64,000 nucleotides of DNA from Luidia sarsii (Eukaryota; Echinodermata; Asteroidea; Paxillosida; Luidiidae), in assembly GCA_949987565.1 (NCBI GenBank), contig OX465121.1:820137-884136 (forward strand), written 5' to 3'. Both the position numbers and the translations under genes were made by a program. Position 1 is the first letter of the stretch; each line of letters starts with the position of its first letter. The notes beneath the pieces are model-generated. The model did not search any database. It had not been told where the DNA came from and saw nothing but the letters and a program-made list of their open reading frames with translations. This document shows positions 36,501-44,590 of the stretch, piece by piece.

Positions 36501-39500
36501 AAACTTAAAGTAGCCATGTACAATAAACATTTATGTTTGGTTACATTTTACAGGAAAAAATGAAATTCACCCACCACTGGAGGGAAGGGAACTTACCTGC
36601 TAACAGTCGGTGTGCTTTCTGCAAGAAGTCCTGTGTCACATCTGAGTGTTTGGCAAGCATGAAGTGCGAGTGGTGCTGGACTACTGTAAGATCATAGTTA
36701 GATGACATTGATCAATTAGTCAGTCAATCAGCCATCAGTTCAATCAACCATTTAGCTGCCCAACAAATTAACCATTCTGTCCTTAACCTTAACGTTCCCC
36801 AACCTCACAAAATCAGGCACCAGGTTTGTTGGAATTTGTTGGATTAGGTACCCCAAGGATAGCTGAATACTGCCGCTGAATTTTGTTTGAATTTGTTGGA
36901 TTAGGTACCAATGGCCCAGGGAGACACTGTTGGAGTTTGTTGGATTAGGTACCAATGGTCCAGGGAGACACTGTTGGAGTTTGTTGGATTAGGTACCAAT
37001 GGCTCAGGGAGACACTGTTGGAGTTTGTTGGATTAGGTACCAATGGCCCAGGGAGACACTGTTGGAGTTTGTTGGATTAGGTACCAATGGCCCAGGGAGA
37101 CACTGTTGGAGTTTGTTGGATTAGGTACCAATGTCAGTACACTCCCACACACTCCAACACCTGACTAGAACATACCATAGCATATACATTTTGATAAACC
37201 CCCTGTAGTCATGCTACTCATGCAATAATGCATCTGTCATGTCTGTACCCAACCTCACAAAATCCAACACGTGCAGACTGTTGGATTCTGTGAGGTTATG
37301 CACCAATGGGTTCCTAACTTCTGCCCAAATGTTGGATTTTGCTGGGTTAGGTATGCTTCCTAGTGAAAGAGCCTAGGGGGTTAGGTAATGTCCTGTTAGG
37401 ATTGAATCATCATGAGGCCCTCATATTTGAGACATTAATTCACCTGAAAACTTGAAAATCCCATGAAATACCCATGCAATTCAATCAGAAGAACATTCAG
37501 TAAATACAAAAACCTGTTGCAATCTGCTCACTACTAAAATGACCTGCAATACATACTCAAACGTTAGAGGGCCTGAAGTTTAGATCCAAGCAGAACCTTT
37601 CTCAAAGGCCTTTGAGTTTGAGAAAGCTATAGGTCCTGTTGGGATCGAAGTATCAGGCTTTCTAGTTTTTGAAAATAACATTCAACTAGTAATATAACTG
37701 TTCAAAGACTGTCCTAGCAATCAACCAGTCTGACAACATATAAAGCATCCAAACATTCAAACAGCTGATTATTAATCAACTATTCTGAGTCAACTGATAT
37801 AAAAACATACGGAAGTAGACACATTAGCTATTCAACCATGGAAATAGCCATGTAAGCAAACAACAAAGTAACAATCCAATCAACTGTCCTACAAATGAAC
37901 CGATCAAAATAAAGTAACCAGTTATTCAAATGTCAACTGACTGTCATTAAGCCACCTAACATAGAAATAGAAGGGAAATACATGCAATACAAGAATGCAA
38001 CTTTCAAAATAACCATTCAACCAACTGCCCTTCCAATCGACTGATCAAGCAACCAAATGAAGCATACAGCCATACAAACAGCTGACTGTAAACCAATCAT
38101 CGGATTAACCAACGAACCAACCATTCAACCTACTGGTCTACCAAGCAACTGACCAACAAACAAAGCAACCCAATGTTCAGCCAATCAATAATATCAGCAC
38201 ACCCTTCATATGTGTACATGTGTATATGTATCACACCTGTGTGTAAAAATGATATTGAGCTTAGTAAATCAATTAGTATTATCAATCAATTTAACAATTA
38301 AGTAATTACATTCTTCATATACAGGCACATATTTAGTTCTGCAAATTGGTCATCTGAAAATACAGGAATACTGATATCATGATTGATTCATTGTCCATGC
38401 ATCTGAAAGTGAGTTGATGAATGAAATCATTCAGAATTGCGTGATAGCAGACCACAGGATGACTACAGCACTTATTATATTTGTAATAGTTTTATAGAGT
38501 TTCTATAAGCTGAGATCACCTCTAATTGATCGAATGTAGTTGGGAAATGTGCTAGCCAGGTGCACGTGTTTATGTAATACAAGTAACCTCAATACTTGTG
38601 CATTGCCACATTGAAAAAGCAAACATTTCCATTATCAATCCATACATGCACATCTACCAACATGTTAATTCAGGGTTTTTTCTCTCCCATCTGTACATCC
38701 TTATACATACAGTAGTGCTTGCATTTTGGAGCATTTTAAATTCTTTTTTGGGCAAATACTTTTGATTACTTCTTATCCCTCTTTCCATTACACCACTATC
38801 ATGCCGGCATTTTAGCATGGTTTTTTTACTGTAGCCATCTTTAAATGCCTGATTTTGTTTTTCTTAAAAAGGAAAAAATGGTCTTAGGCCTACATGTAGC
38901 TGCTCCCACGTAGTGCCTGCATAATGTGGGTTGGGTAATCCCAGCACTTGACAACGTCTATCAGGCCTTAACCCATAGGTACATGTGTGTCAATTTGCAT
39001 TGCTTCAACAACTCCAGTGTAGCAAATCCTCCTGCCTGGCACAGTGGCTGGGCAGAACTGTGCACATCAGATGCTGTATGAGGTCTAGCATTGGGTATCC
39101 ACTCACGATACACCAACCTATATTTACATACATGTACATGCATGCATGTACATTACTGTATAATTAATTCACAGTTTAGTGGGATGTTTTACATTGCGTA
39201 CCTCATACATGTACATGTACATTAACATTAAAGCTTGTACTGTACATAAACATGTAGAAAGAGAAACATTTGCATACCACTATACCACATGTACATTGTG
39301 TACCCTTCACTATTATTCAGTACAGACTAAACATTTCATTCACTCAAATACAGCACATTGTTTTGATAAAAGACGATGTTTGTGTGTGTGTTTTGGGGGG
39401 TATTTTTTTTATTGCCTATGTGCTAGCTGTGTGTCCCTGTGGCCATATACACGCCAAAGATAAAATCTAGAATTGTATTTTCACAAGTCACAAATGCAAG

Positions 39501-40146
39501 TCACAAACAAATGTCATAATCCTTTGAACCGTGCACATGTACATGTAGCTCATTAATGCTCATTAAAGGTGACATAGGCACAATCTTAATTTTCACAAAA
39601 ATGGTTTACTATTTGGAAAGGCCGTCATCTACATGTAAGGGCTGGATAGTCCTCTCCACACTTAGGTGGGATGAGCACTAATACATTAAACCAGACGTCT
39701 CGGGTTCAAGTCCCAGTCCAGTCCAATTTTCTTTGCCATTTCTCAAAAAAGTTTCAAATGCATTAACCAAGCCACAAACTAATGTCTTTTTCCTCTGGGA
39801 CAGTGCACATGTAGTTGAAGATTTGAAACTTCAGTGCTGATTGCCTGATATTTGCATGTAGATAGAGATACATTTGTACATAGAGTACATTTGTAGATGC
39901 ATGTAGTACATGTAAGTCCCATGAACCAAACCCAGTGCTTAGTAAAGGTGACATTACATTTGCAAATTTGTTCAGGTGTGAGCATGTGTGTTTTTGTTTG
40001 TTCACAGGCTCACACAGGGTGTTACAAAAGTCTGTCCTCAGAATGCAACTTGGGCCCAATCCGCGATTTAACAGTTCCTCCCTACGCAATCTCCATGCCT
40101 GTCCCAAACTCAGCGGTCAAAGGGGATGTCACCTCCAAAGGCCAAG
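15155..40146 (+). CDS. DGKQ: Diacylglycerol kinase theta orthologue, N-terminal half (6 exons, 3' incomplete)
   Basis: Exons 15155-15533, 23628-23707, 31363-31465, 31922-32010, 36554-36685 and 40008-40146 join in phase. Counting from the ATG at 15161, 305 residues plus one base are in the window. Three C1 zinc fingers are complete: H93, C106, C109, C123, C126, H131, C134, C142; H156, C169, C172, C184, C187, H192, C195, C203; and H222, C235, C238, C253, C256, H261, C264, C272. Three C1 domains are unique to the theta class, and finger 3 starts with the class-typical HHWREGNLP and ends in the extended LTVPP segment. Known role: phosphorylates diacylglycerol to phosphatidic acid; C1 domains give membrane or regulator binding. 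The Ras-associating and kinase domains are not visible before 64000. The ATG at 15161 has a weak context and an upstream coding exon is possible. Confidence 0.9.
17279..17450. repeat. Penelope-type foldback repeat, best-preserved copy
   Basis: 17279-17396 is a foldback with arms of about 54 bases: CTTAAAATTTAGTGGGCCTG, CGTTTCGATCCTAGCAGGAC and CTTTCTCAAAGGC mirrored on the right. The right tail (17397-17450) is ATTTTGGTAATTTTAGTCAG, then TAAGCAGTTTGCAACATTTT. The same tail follows the copies at 32403 and 59703. Confidence 0.88.
17540..17892. mobile_element. CG-rich element with an inner palindrome
   Basis: 17710-17799 is an inverted repeat (CCCTGTCAAGTTACCGTGGC against CACGGTAACTTGACAGGG). 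CCGCGG and GTCCGCA words recur through it, and TTCGCATTAGACTTTTTCTT near the left end is a poor reverse match of TTTTAAGTCCAATG at the right. CG content is well above its surroundings. Borders are estimates. Confidence 0.5.
18817..19013. mobile_element. MITE with AGTGGAACGTCGCTATAACG ends
   Basis: The left end AGTGGAACGTCGCTATAACG is mirrored by CGTTATAGCGACGTCCCACT. Internal AACATTCGGCTA and GCTATACCAAAC are sub-repeats. A second, more decayed member lies at 48315-48509. The superfamily was not determined. Confidence 0.82.
19670..20100. repeat. TACATG hexamer island
   Basis: Dense runs of TACATG/CATGTA, with GTAC and TGTACA variants, interrupted by short unique pieces. Because the word is nearly self-complementary, both strands give Tyr-Met-His-Val-Cys-Thr-type frames, which are not genes. 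Confidence 0.9.
20570..20672. repeat. Penelope-type repeat, single arm with left tail
   Basis: ATGTTGCACTTGCAAACTGC, ACTGACTATTAAAATTACCA and AAATTTAGTGGGCCTGACAT run into ATCCTAGCAGGACCTTTTCT. Only the left half of the foldback is present. Confidence 0.75.
21048..21310 (-). other. Coding-like open segment on the minus strand, unidentified
   Basis: The minus strand is open for about 85 codons from near 21307, after a TTCTGTGTTTTAG that looks like an acceptor. The conceptual product has balanced composition (GMSRPYFLLSQETFAVGPLT, then DGNCKATSLAAWQAIKHSLG) and lacks the repeat-driven bias of neighbouring frames. I do not recognise a family. It could be an exon of a nested gene, a transposon fragment or chance. 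Confidence 0.25.
21598..21660. repeat. Penelope-type repeat, truncated decayed copy
   Basis: TTAAGTGGGCCTGGCATTAT, then TTCTGCCTTTAAGAAAAGTG and CTGCTAGGATCAAGA. Confidence 0.6.
22330..22590. repeat. TACATG/GTAC hexamer island
   Basis: Repeated TACATGTA, GTACAGTA and CATACTG words. A related island is at 22010-22200. No coding. Confidence 0.8.
22640..22968 (+). pseudogene. Penelope-like retroelement remnant: GIY-YIG endonuclease region, frameshifted
   Basis: Conceptual translation gives a zinc-ribbon-like SCRVCNIQYVGETKNTLKNR (the VGET-type core of the GIY-YIG nuclease of Penelope-like elements). In another frame follows GHRSTIKTGKMDTPVGYHFN, and in a third REKMWMKRLRTIQPHGLN before a stop at 22966-22968. 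The pieces are in family order but need at least two frame changes, so the copy is dead. No reverse-transcriptase part was found upstream. Downstream, at 23187, is the foldback-family sequence seen all over the window. Confidence 0.72.
23187..23255 (+). repeat. Penelope-type repeat at the 3' end of the retroelement remnant
   Basis: CTGCCTTTGAGAAAGGTCCT, then GCTAGGATCGAAACATCAGG and CCCACTAAATTTTAAAATTT. It lies about 220 bp past the endonuclease remnant on the same strand, tying the family to the Penelope-like element. Confidence 0.75.
23628..23707 (+). CDS. DGKQ: DGKQ exon: second half of C1-1
   Basis: CTTCCAG acceptor, GTGAGT donor; 80 nt. It reads CNFVTHERCLDNIITPC, supplying C126, H131, C134 and C142, then STVAADRVQ. 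Confidence 0.93.
28240..28640. repeat. TACATG hexamer island
   Basis: Long uninterrupted runs of TACATG with ACCGGTAC and TTACTAC variants. A second island at 28890-29175 carries GTACACGTGTACGTGTACAT-type variants. Confidence 0.9.
29505..29830 (+). pseudogene. Decayed duplicate of the intron 3 / exon 4 junction of DGKQ
   Basis: Aligns along its length with 31704-31960: CAGCCATTTATAGCC, TATACAATCAATAATGTAG, TTTTGTGTCTAGACAATTG, ACCAAATGGTGATCCA, TGATTTTCCCCC and CCAAATGACATCAGAGTG all recur there with few changes. The copy still ends in a TGTGTTTTTGGCAG acceptor, followed by GATGTGA where exon 4 has TATGTGA, but the C1 coding pattern is lost after a few codons. Confidence 0.7.
30083..30174 (+). 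repeat. tRNA-derived SINE
   Basis: GAATAGCTCAGATGGGAAGA (A box region) and GTTTCAGGTTTAATTG (weak B box) followed by GTCCAGTCAAAGTTTTCTTT, the family tail. Confidence 0.55.
30460..30605. repeat. Penelope-type foldback repeat, nearly complete
   Basis: Left tail GTTGCAAACTGCTGACTGAC, then a foldback 30501-30605 (TCATAAAATTTAGGGGGCCT mirrored by AGGCCCACTAAATTTTATGA) around CTAGCAGGACC...GGTCCTGCTAG. Confidence 0.85.
31363..31465 (+). CDS. DGKQ: DGKQ exon: first half of C1-2
   Basis: CCTTGCAG acceptor, GTAAGT donor, 34 codons plus one base. It reads NPVAHTWCEATHYRKKFCNV, then CRRRLDDSLAFRCE, giving H156, C169, C172 and C184 of finger 2. Confidence 0.92.
31922..32010 (+). CDS. DGKQ: DGKQ exon: second half of C1-2
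   Basis: TTGTCCCCAG acceptor, GTAAGT donor, 89 nt. It reads CEYYTHASCIDFVVSNC, then VKCADYDANRTL, giving C187, H192, C195 and C203. Confidence 0.9.
32403..32582. repeat. Penelope-type foldback repeat with right tail
   Basis: GAGTGGGCCTGACGTTTTGA and a doubled CTAGCAGGAC face AAGGTCCTGCTAGGATCGAA and ACATCGGGCCCACTAAATTT. The tail TTTTGGTAATTTTAGTCAGT then AAGCAGTTTGCAACATTTGT follows. Confidence 0.85.
33456..33940. mobile_element. TIR element (TAAGGGCCGTTTCCACTAC ends)
   Basis: TAAGGGCCGTTTCCACTAC at the left faces GTAGTGGGAACAGCCCTTA at the right. Inside are self-complementary words (GGATCGCGATTTAAATCGCG) and repeated AATCGCGATTCAAA/GAATCGTAATTCAAA. No coding. A relative lies at 4975-5299. 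Confidence 0.82.
36554..36685 (+). CDS. DGKQ: DGKQ exon: most of C1-3
   Basis: TTTTACAG acceptor, GTAAGA donor, 44 codons, phase 0. It reads HHWREGNLPANSRCAFCKKS, then CVTSECLASMKCEWCWTT, with H222, C235, C238, C253 and C256. HHWREGNLP is the hallmark of finger 3 in theta kinases. Confidence 0.95.
36790..37382 (+). mobile_element. Non-autonomous GTTGGATTAGGTACC element, copy 2
   Basis: Same ends as 7185-7859 (TAACGTTCCCCAACCTCACA ... CCTAGGGGGTTA). The interior is an expansion of five or so 44-bp units reading GTTGGAGTTTGTTGGATTAG, GTACCAATGGCCCAGGGAGA, CACT (36921-37135). Confidence 0.8.
37555..37680. repeat. Penelope-type foldback repeat, diverged
   Basis: CAAACGTTAGAGGGCCTGAA and CCAAGCAGAACCTTTCTCAA face TATAGGTCCTGTTGGGATCG and TATCAGGCTTTCTAGTTTTT. 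A further single-arm remnant (TGTCCTGTTAGGATTGAATC) lies at about 37388-37432. Confidence 0.65.
39639..39737 (+). repeat. tRNA-derived SINE
   Basis: AGGGCTGGATAGTC start, B-box region TCTCGGGTTCAAGTCCCAGT, then CCAGTCCAATTTTCTTTGCC. The reversed copy at 56716-56806 has the same start word. Confidence 0.65.
40008..40146 (+). CDS. DGKQ: DGKQ exon: end of C1-3 and extended segment
   Basis: TTCACAG acceptor, strong CAAG-GTAAGT donor, 46 codons plus one base. It reads AHTGCYKSLSSECNLGPIRD, then LTVPPYAISMPVPNS. It completes finger 3 (H261, C264, C272) and the conserved theta extension. This is the last secure exon. Reading through the donor would add about 27 residues before TGA at 40227-40229. 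Confidence 0.93.
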
Positions 40147-41248
40147 GTAAGTCCAGTCGTTGTCCCAAGTTTTCATTCTCCGATTCCTTCGAAATCATTG
40201 GTTTTTGTTCAAATTATGCAATCACGTGATGTACATCCAAGTGACAAGGTAAGTTGGGTGTTCTGGTCCGAGAAACAGTGCAGTGTGTTGTTTAGTGGGT
40301 TCAGTGCACATTGTATCTGTCATGTCATTTCATTTTGGAATGGATTGCTGTGATTGGTGGAAAGCATTTCATTTGAGCATTTTGAATGATTGATTTTCTG
40401 TCAACGTTGAAACAAAGAGTAAATCGTGCATGATGGCACATTTCATTTTCTGCCTTGTCACATGAAATTGCACAATTTCATTTGTTTTTGTTCTTCAAAT
40501 CTGCCTATTAAAGACAGTTCTGGTTTTGTGTATGTACACATGTAGGATCTCTTTTAATTCCTTCACATTTGTAAATTGCACCATTTTATGTTATCGGACT
40601 CAATTTGAGCAGTTTGATGACCCAAGATTTATGGGCATTACTCACTGAAAATAAGCCAGACTGCATATTGTGTGCATTTATCATAATTCATGTATATGAA
40701 TACATGGACCATAGCTTATCTGTGTCTCTTTAGTGTTAAATTATCTCTACTAATATCTCCTTCTATCTGACTGACTATGCCTGTGTAATGTATACTTTGA
40801 TATCCATTGCATTCAACTTTGCATATCCCACTAATAGAATTTAAATACATTACGCTGTGTTCATGGAGTATAGCTTGGGTAAATTGAGACGGGGAAGGGT
40901 GGGACTACATGTATGAAGAAAAGATGCATTACAAGGCAGTATAACAGAGACAGAAGGATATTGTGAAATTGGCAAAATGGATGTACATGTAGTTTGATAC
41001 TCAACAATGTACACATTTACAGATGTGCAATGCTAGACCATATCAATTATTGGGTAAACTATTTTGAAGAGGTTTCATAGATGTTTAGGTTCTAAGCTTA
41101 CTGTAGAATGCACTTAACTTAAAAATGATGTTGACATGTACACGTACGTTCATGTATGGATTTGTACACGTATAGGTAATCCTATACTTGACATATACAC
41201 TGTACAGTGTCCTATATACATGTGAATTTCATGCTCTCAGTCTTGGAC
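40147..41248. other. Probable DGKQ intron DNA after the last secure exon
   Basis: No exon recognised. The sequence is mostly unique and AT-rich, without major repeats until the CTGT minisatellite. Confidence 0.5.
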
Positions 41249-44200
41249 CATCTGTCTATCTGTCTGTGTCTGTCTGTCTGTGTCTGTATGTCTGCCTGTT
41301 TGGGACTGTCTGTCTGCCTATCTGGGACTGTCTGACTGTCTGCCTGTCTAGGACTGTGTGCCTGTCTGGGACTGTCTGACTGTCTGCCTGTCTAGGACTG
41401 TGTGCCTGTCTGAGACTGTCTGCCTGTCTGCCTGTCTAGGACTGTCTGCCTGTCTGCCTGTCTAGGACTGTCTGCCTGTCTGGGTCTGTCTGCCTGTCTG
41501 AGACTGTCTGCCTGTCTGGGACTGTCTGCCTGTCTAGGACTGTCTGCCTGTCTAGGACTGTCTGCCTGTCTGGGACTGTCTGCCTGTCTGAGACTGTCTG
41601 CCTGTCTGGGACTGTCTGTCTGCCTGTCCGGGACCGTCTGCCTGTCTGAGACTGTCTGCCTGTCTGGGACTGTCTGCCTGTCTAGGACTGTCTGCCTGTC
41701 TAGGACTGTCTGCCTGTCTGGGACTGTCTGCCTGTCTGCCTGTCTGGGACTGTCTGCCTGTCTAGGACTGTCTGCCTGTCTGGGTCTGTCTGCCTGTCTG
41801 AGATTGTCTGCCTGTCTGGGACTGTCTGCCTGTCTAGGACTGTCTGCCTGTCTGGGACTGTCTGCCTGTCTGCCTGTCTGGGACTGTCTGCCTGTCTAGG
41901 ACTGTCTGCCTGTCTGGGACTGTCTGCCTGTCTGCCTGTCTAGGACTGTCTGCCTGTCTGCCTGTCTAGGACTGTCTGCCTGTCTGCCTGTCTAGGACTG
42001 TCTGCCTGTCTGGGACTGTCTGACTGTCTGCCTGTCTGGGACTGTCTGCCTGTCTGGGACTGTCTGCCTGTCTAGGACTGTCTGCCTGTCTGGGACTGTC
42101 TGCCTGTCTGTCTGTCTGGGACTGTCTGCCTGTCTGCCTGTCTAGGACTGTCTGCCTGTCTGGGACTGTCTGCCTGTCTGCCTGTCTGGGACTGTCTGAC
42201 CGTCTGGGACTGTCTGACCGTCTGGGACTGTCTGCCTGTCTGGGACTGTCTGCCTGTCTGCCTGTCTAGGACTGTGTGCCTGTCTGGGACTGTCTGCCTG
42301 TCTGCCTGTCTAGGACTGTCTGCCTGTCTGGGACTGTCTGCCTGTCTGGGACTGTCTGCCTGTCTGCCTGTCTAGGACTGTGTGCCTGTCTGGGACTGTC
42401 TGCCTGTCTGCCTGTCTAGGACTGTCTGCCTGTCTGCCTGTCTGGGACTGTCTGCCTGTCTGAGACTGTCTGCCTGTCTGGGACTGTCTGCCTGTCTAGG
42501 ACTGTCTGCCTGTCTGGGACTGTCTGCCTGTCTGCCTGTCTGGGCTGTCTGCCTATCTAGGACTGTCTGCCTGTCTGGGACTGTCTGCCTGTCTGCCTGT
42601 CTAGGACTGTCTGCCTGTCTGGGACTGTCTGCCTGTCTGGGACTGTCTGCCTGTCTGGGACTGTCTGCCTGTCTGCCTGTCTAAGACTGTCTGCCTGTCT
42701 GGGTCTGTCTGCCTGTCTGCCTGTCTAGCACTGTCTGCCTGTCTGGGACTGTCTGCCTGTCTGGGACTGTCTGCCTGTCTGGGACTGTCTGCCTGTCTGG
42801 GACTGTCTGCCTGTCTGGGACCGTCTGCCTGTGTGCCTGTCTGGGACTGTCTGCCTGTCTGTGACTGTCTGCCTGTCTGCCTGTCTGGGACTATCTGCCT
42901 GTCTGCCTGTCTGCCTGTCTGGGACTGTCTGCCTGTCTGCCTGTCTGCCTGTCTGGGACTATCTGCCTGTCTGCCTGTCTGCCTGTCTGGGACTGTCTGC
43001 CTGTCTAGGACTGTCTGAGACTGTCTGCCTGTCTGGGACTGTCTGTCTGCCTGTCTGGGACTGTCTGCCTGTCTGGGACTGTCTGCCTGTCTAGGACTGT
43101 CTGCCTGTCTGAGACTGTCTGCCTGTCTAGGACTGTCTGAGACTGTCTGCCTGTCTGGGACTGTCTGTCTGCCTGTCTGGGACTGTCTGCCTGTCTGGGA
43201 CTGTCTGTCTGCCTGTCTGGGACTGTCTGACTGTCTGGGACGGACTGTGTGCCTGTCTGGGACTGTCTGACTGTCTGGGACTGTCTGACTGTCTGGGACT
43301 GTGTGCCTGTCTGGGACTGTCTGCCTGTCTGCCTGTCTTGGACTGTCTGCCTGTCTAGGACTGTCTGTCTGTCTGTCTGCCTGTCTGGGACTGTCTGCCT
43401 GTCTGGGACTGTCTGACTGTCTGGGACTGTGTGCCTGTCTGGGACTGTCTGACTGTCTGCCTGTCTTGGACTGTCTGCCTGTCTGGGACTGTCTGCCTGT
43501 CTAGGACTGTCTGCCTGTCTGGTCTGTCTGCCTGTCTGACTGTCTGCCTGTCTGGGACTGTCTGCCTGTCTGGGACTGTCTGCCTGTCTGCCTGTCTGGG
43601 ACTGTCTGCCTGTCTGGGACTGTCTGCCTGTCTGGGACTGTCTGACTGTCTGCCTGTCTAGGACTGTCTGCCTGTCTAGGACTGTCTGCCTGTCTGCCTG
43701 TCTAGGACTGTCTGCCTGTCTGGGACTGTCTGCCTGTCTGCCTGTCTGGGACTGTCTGACTGTCTGGGTCTGTCTGCCTGTCTGCCTGTCTGGGACTGTC
43801 TGGGACTGTCTGCCTGTCTGCCTGTCTTGGACTGCTGCCTGTCTGGGACTGTCTGCCTGTCTGCCTGTCTAGGACTGTCTGCCTGTCTGGGACTGTCTGC
43901 CTGTCTGCCTGTCTAGGACTGTGTGCCTGTCTGGGACTGTCTGGGACTGTCTGCCTGTCTGCCTGTCTGGGACTGTCTGCCTGTCTTGGACTGTCTGCCT
44001 GTCTGGAACTGTCTGCCTTTCTGCCTGTCTTGGACTGTCTGCCTGTCTGGGACTGTCTGCCTGTCTGCCTGTCTAGGACTGTCTGCCTGTCTGGGACTGT
44101 CTGCCTGTCTGCCTGTCTGGGACTGTCTGGGACTGTCTGCCTGTCTGACTGTCTGTGACTGTCTGCCTGTCTAGGACTGTCTGCCTGTCTGCCTGTCTGG

Positions 44201-44590
44201 GACTGTCTGCCTGTCTGGGACTGTCTGCCTGTCTGGGACTGTCTGCCTGTCTGGGACTGTCTGCCTGTCTGAGACTGTCTGCCTGTCTGGGACTGTCTGT
44301 CTGCCTGTCCGGGACCGTCTGCCTGTCTGGGACTGTCTGCCTGTCTGGGACTGTCTGTCTGTCTGGGACTGTCTGCCTGTCTGGGACTGTCTGTCTGTCT
44401 GAGACTGTCTGCCTGTCTGGGACTGTCTGTCTGCCTGTCCGGGACCGTCTGCCTGTCTGGGACTGTCTGCCTGTCTGGGACTGTCTGTCTGTCTGGGACT
44501 GTCTGCCTGTCTGGCACCGTCTGTCTGTGGCAGTCTATCTGTCTATCTAGGACTGTCTGGTTTGGACTGTGTTTAGCTGTCTGTCTACAC
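41249..44590. repeat. 3.3-kb CTGTCTGCCTGTCTGGGA minisatellite
   Basis: An 18-base unit (CTGCCTGTCTGGGACTGT) and an 8-base unit (CTGCCTGT) alternate, with single-base variants (CTAGGACTGT, CTGAGACTGT, CTTGGACTGT). It grows out of a CTGT tetranucleotide at the left and fades into CTGTCTATCT at the right. Because 18 is a multiple of three it gives long Cys-Leu-Pro-Val (plus) and Gln-Thr-Asp-Ser-Pro-Arg (minus, 310 codons) frames; these are repeat artefacts. Confidence 0.97.

Larger units (their letters stand above)
32011..36553 (+). other. DGKQ intron 4 (4.5 kb)
   Basis: No supported exon. It holds a foldback repeat (32403), a G run (32166-32177), a C run (about 33155-33171), a TIR element (33456-33940) and a repeat-poor island at 35080-35340. 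T runs occur at 32070-32081 and 36250-36266. Confidence 0.7.
36686..40007 (+). other. DGKQ intron 5 (3.3 kb)
   Basis: No supported exon. Much of 36700-36785 and 37680-38190 is degenerate CAACC/AATCA low-complexity sequence, split by an inserted element (36790-37382) and a foldback repeat (37555-37680). A SINE is at 39639. Confidence 0.7.
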
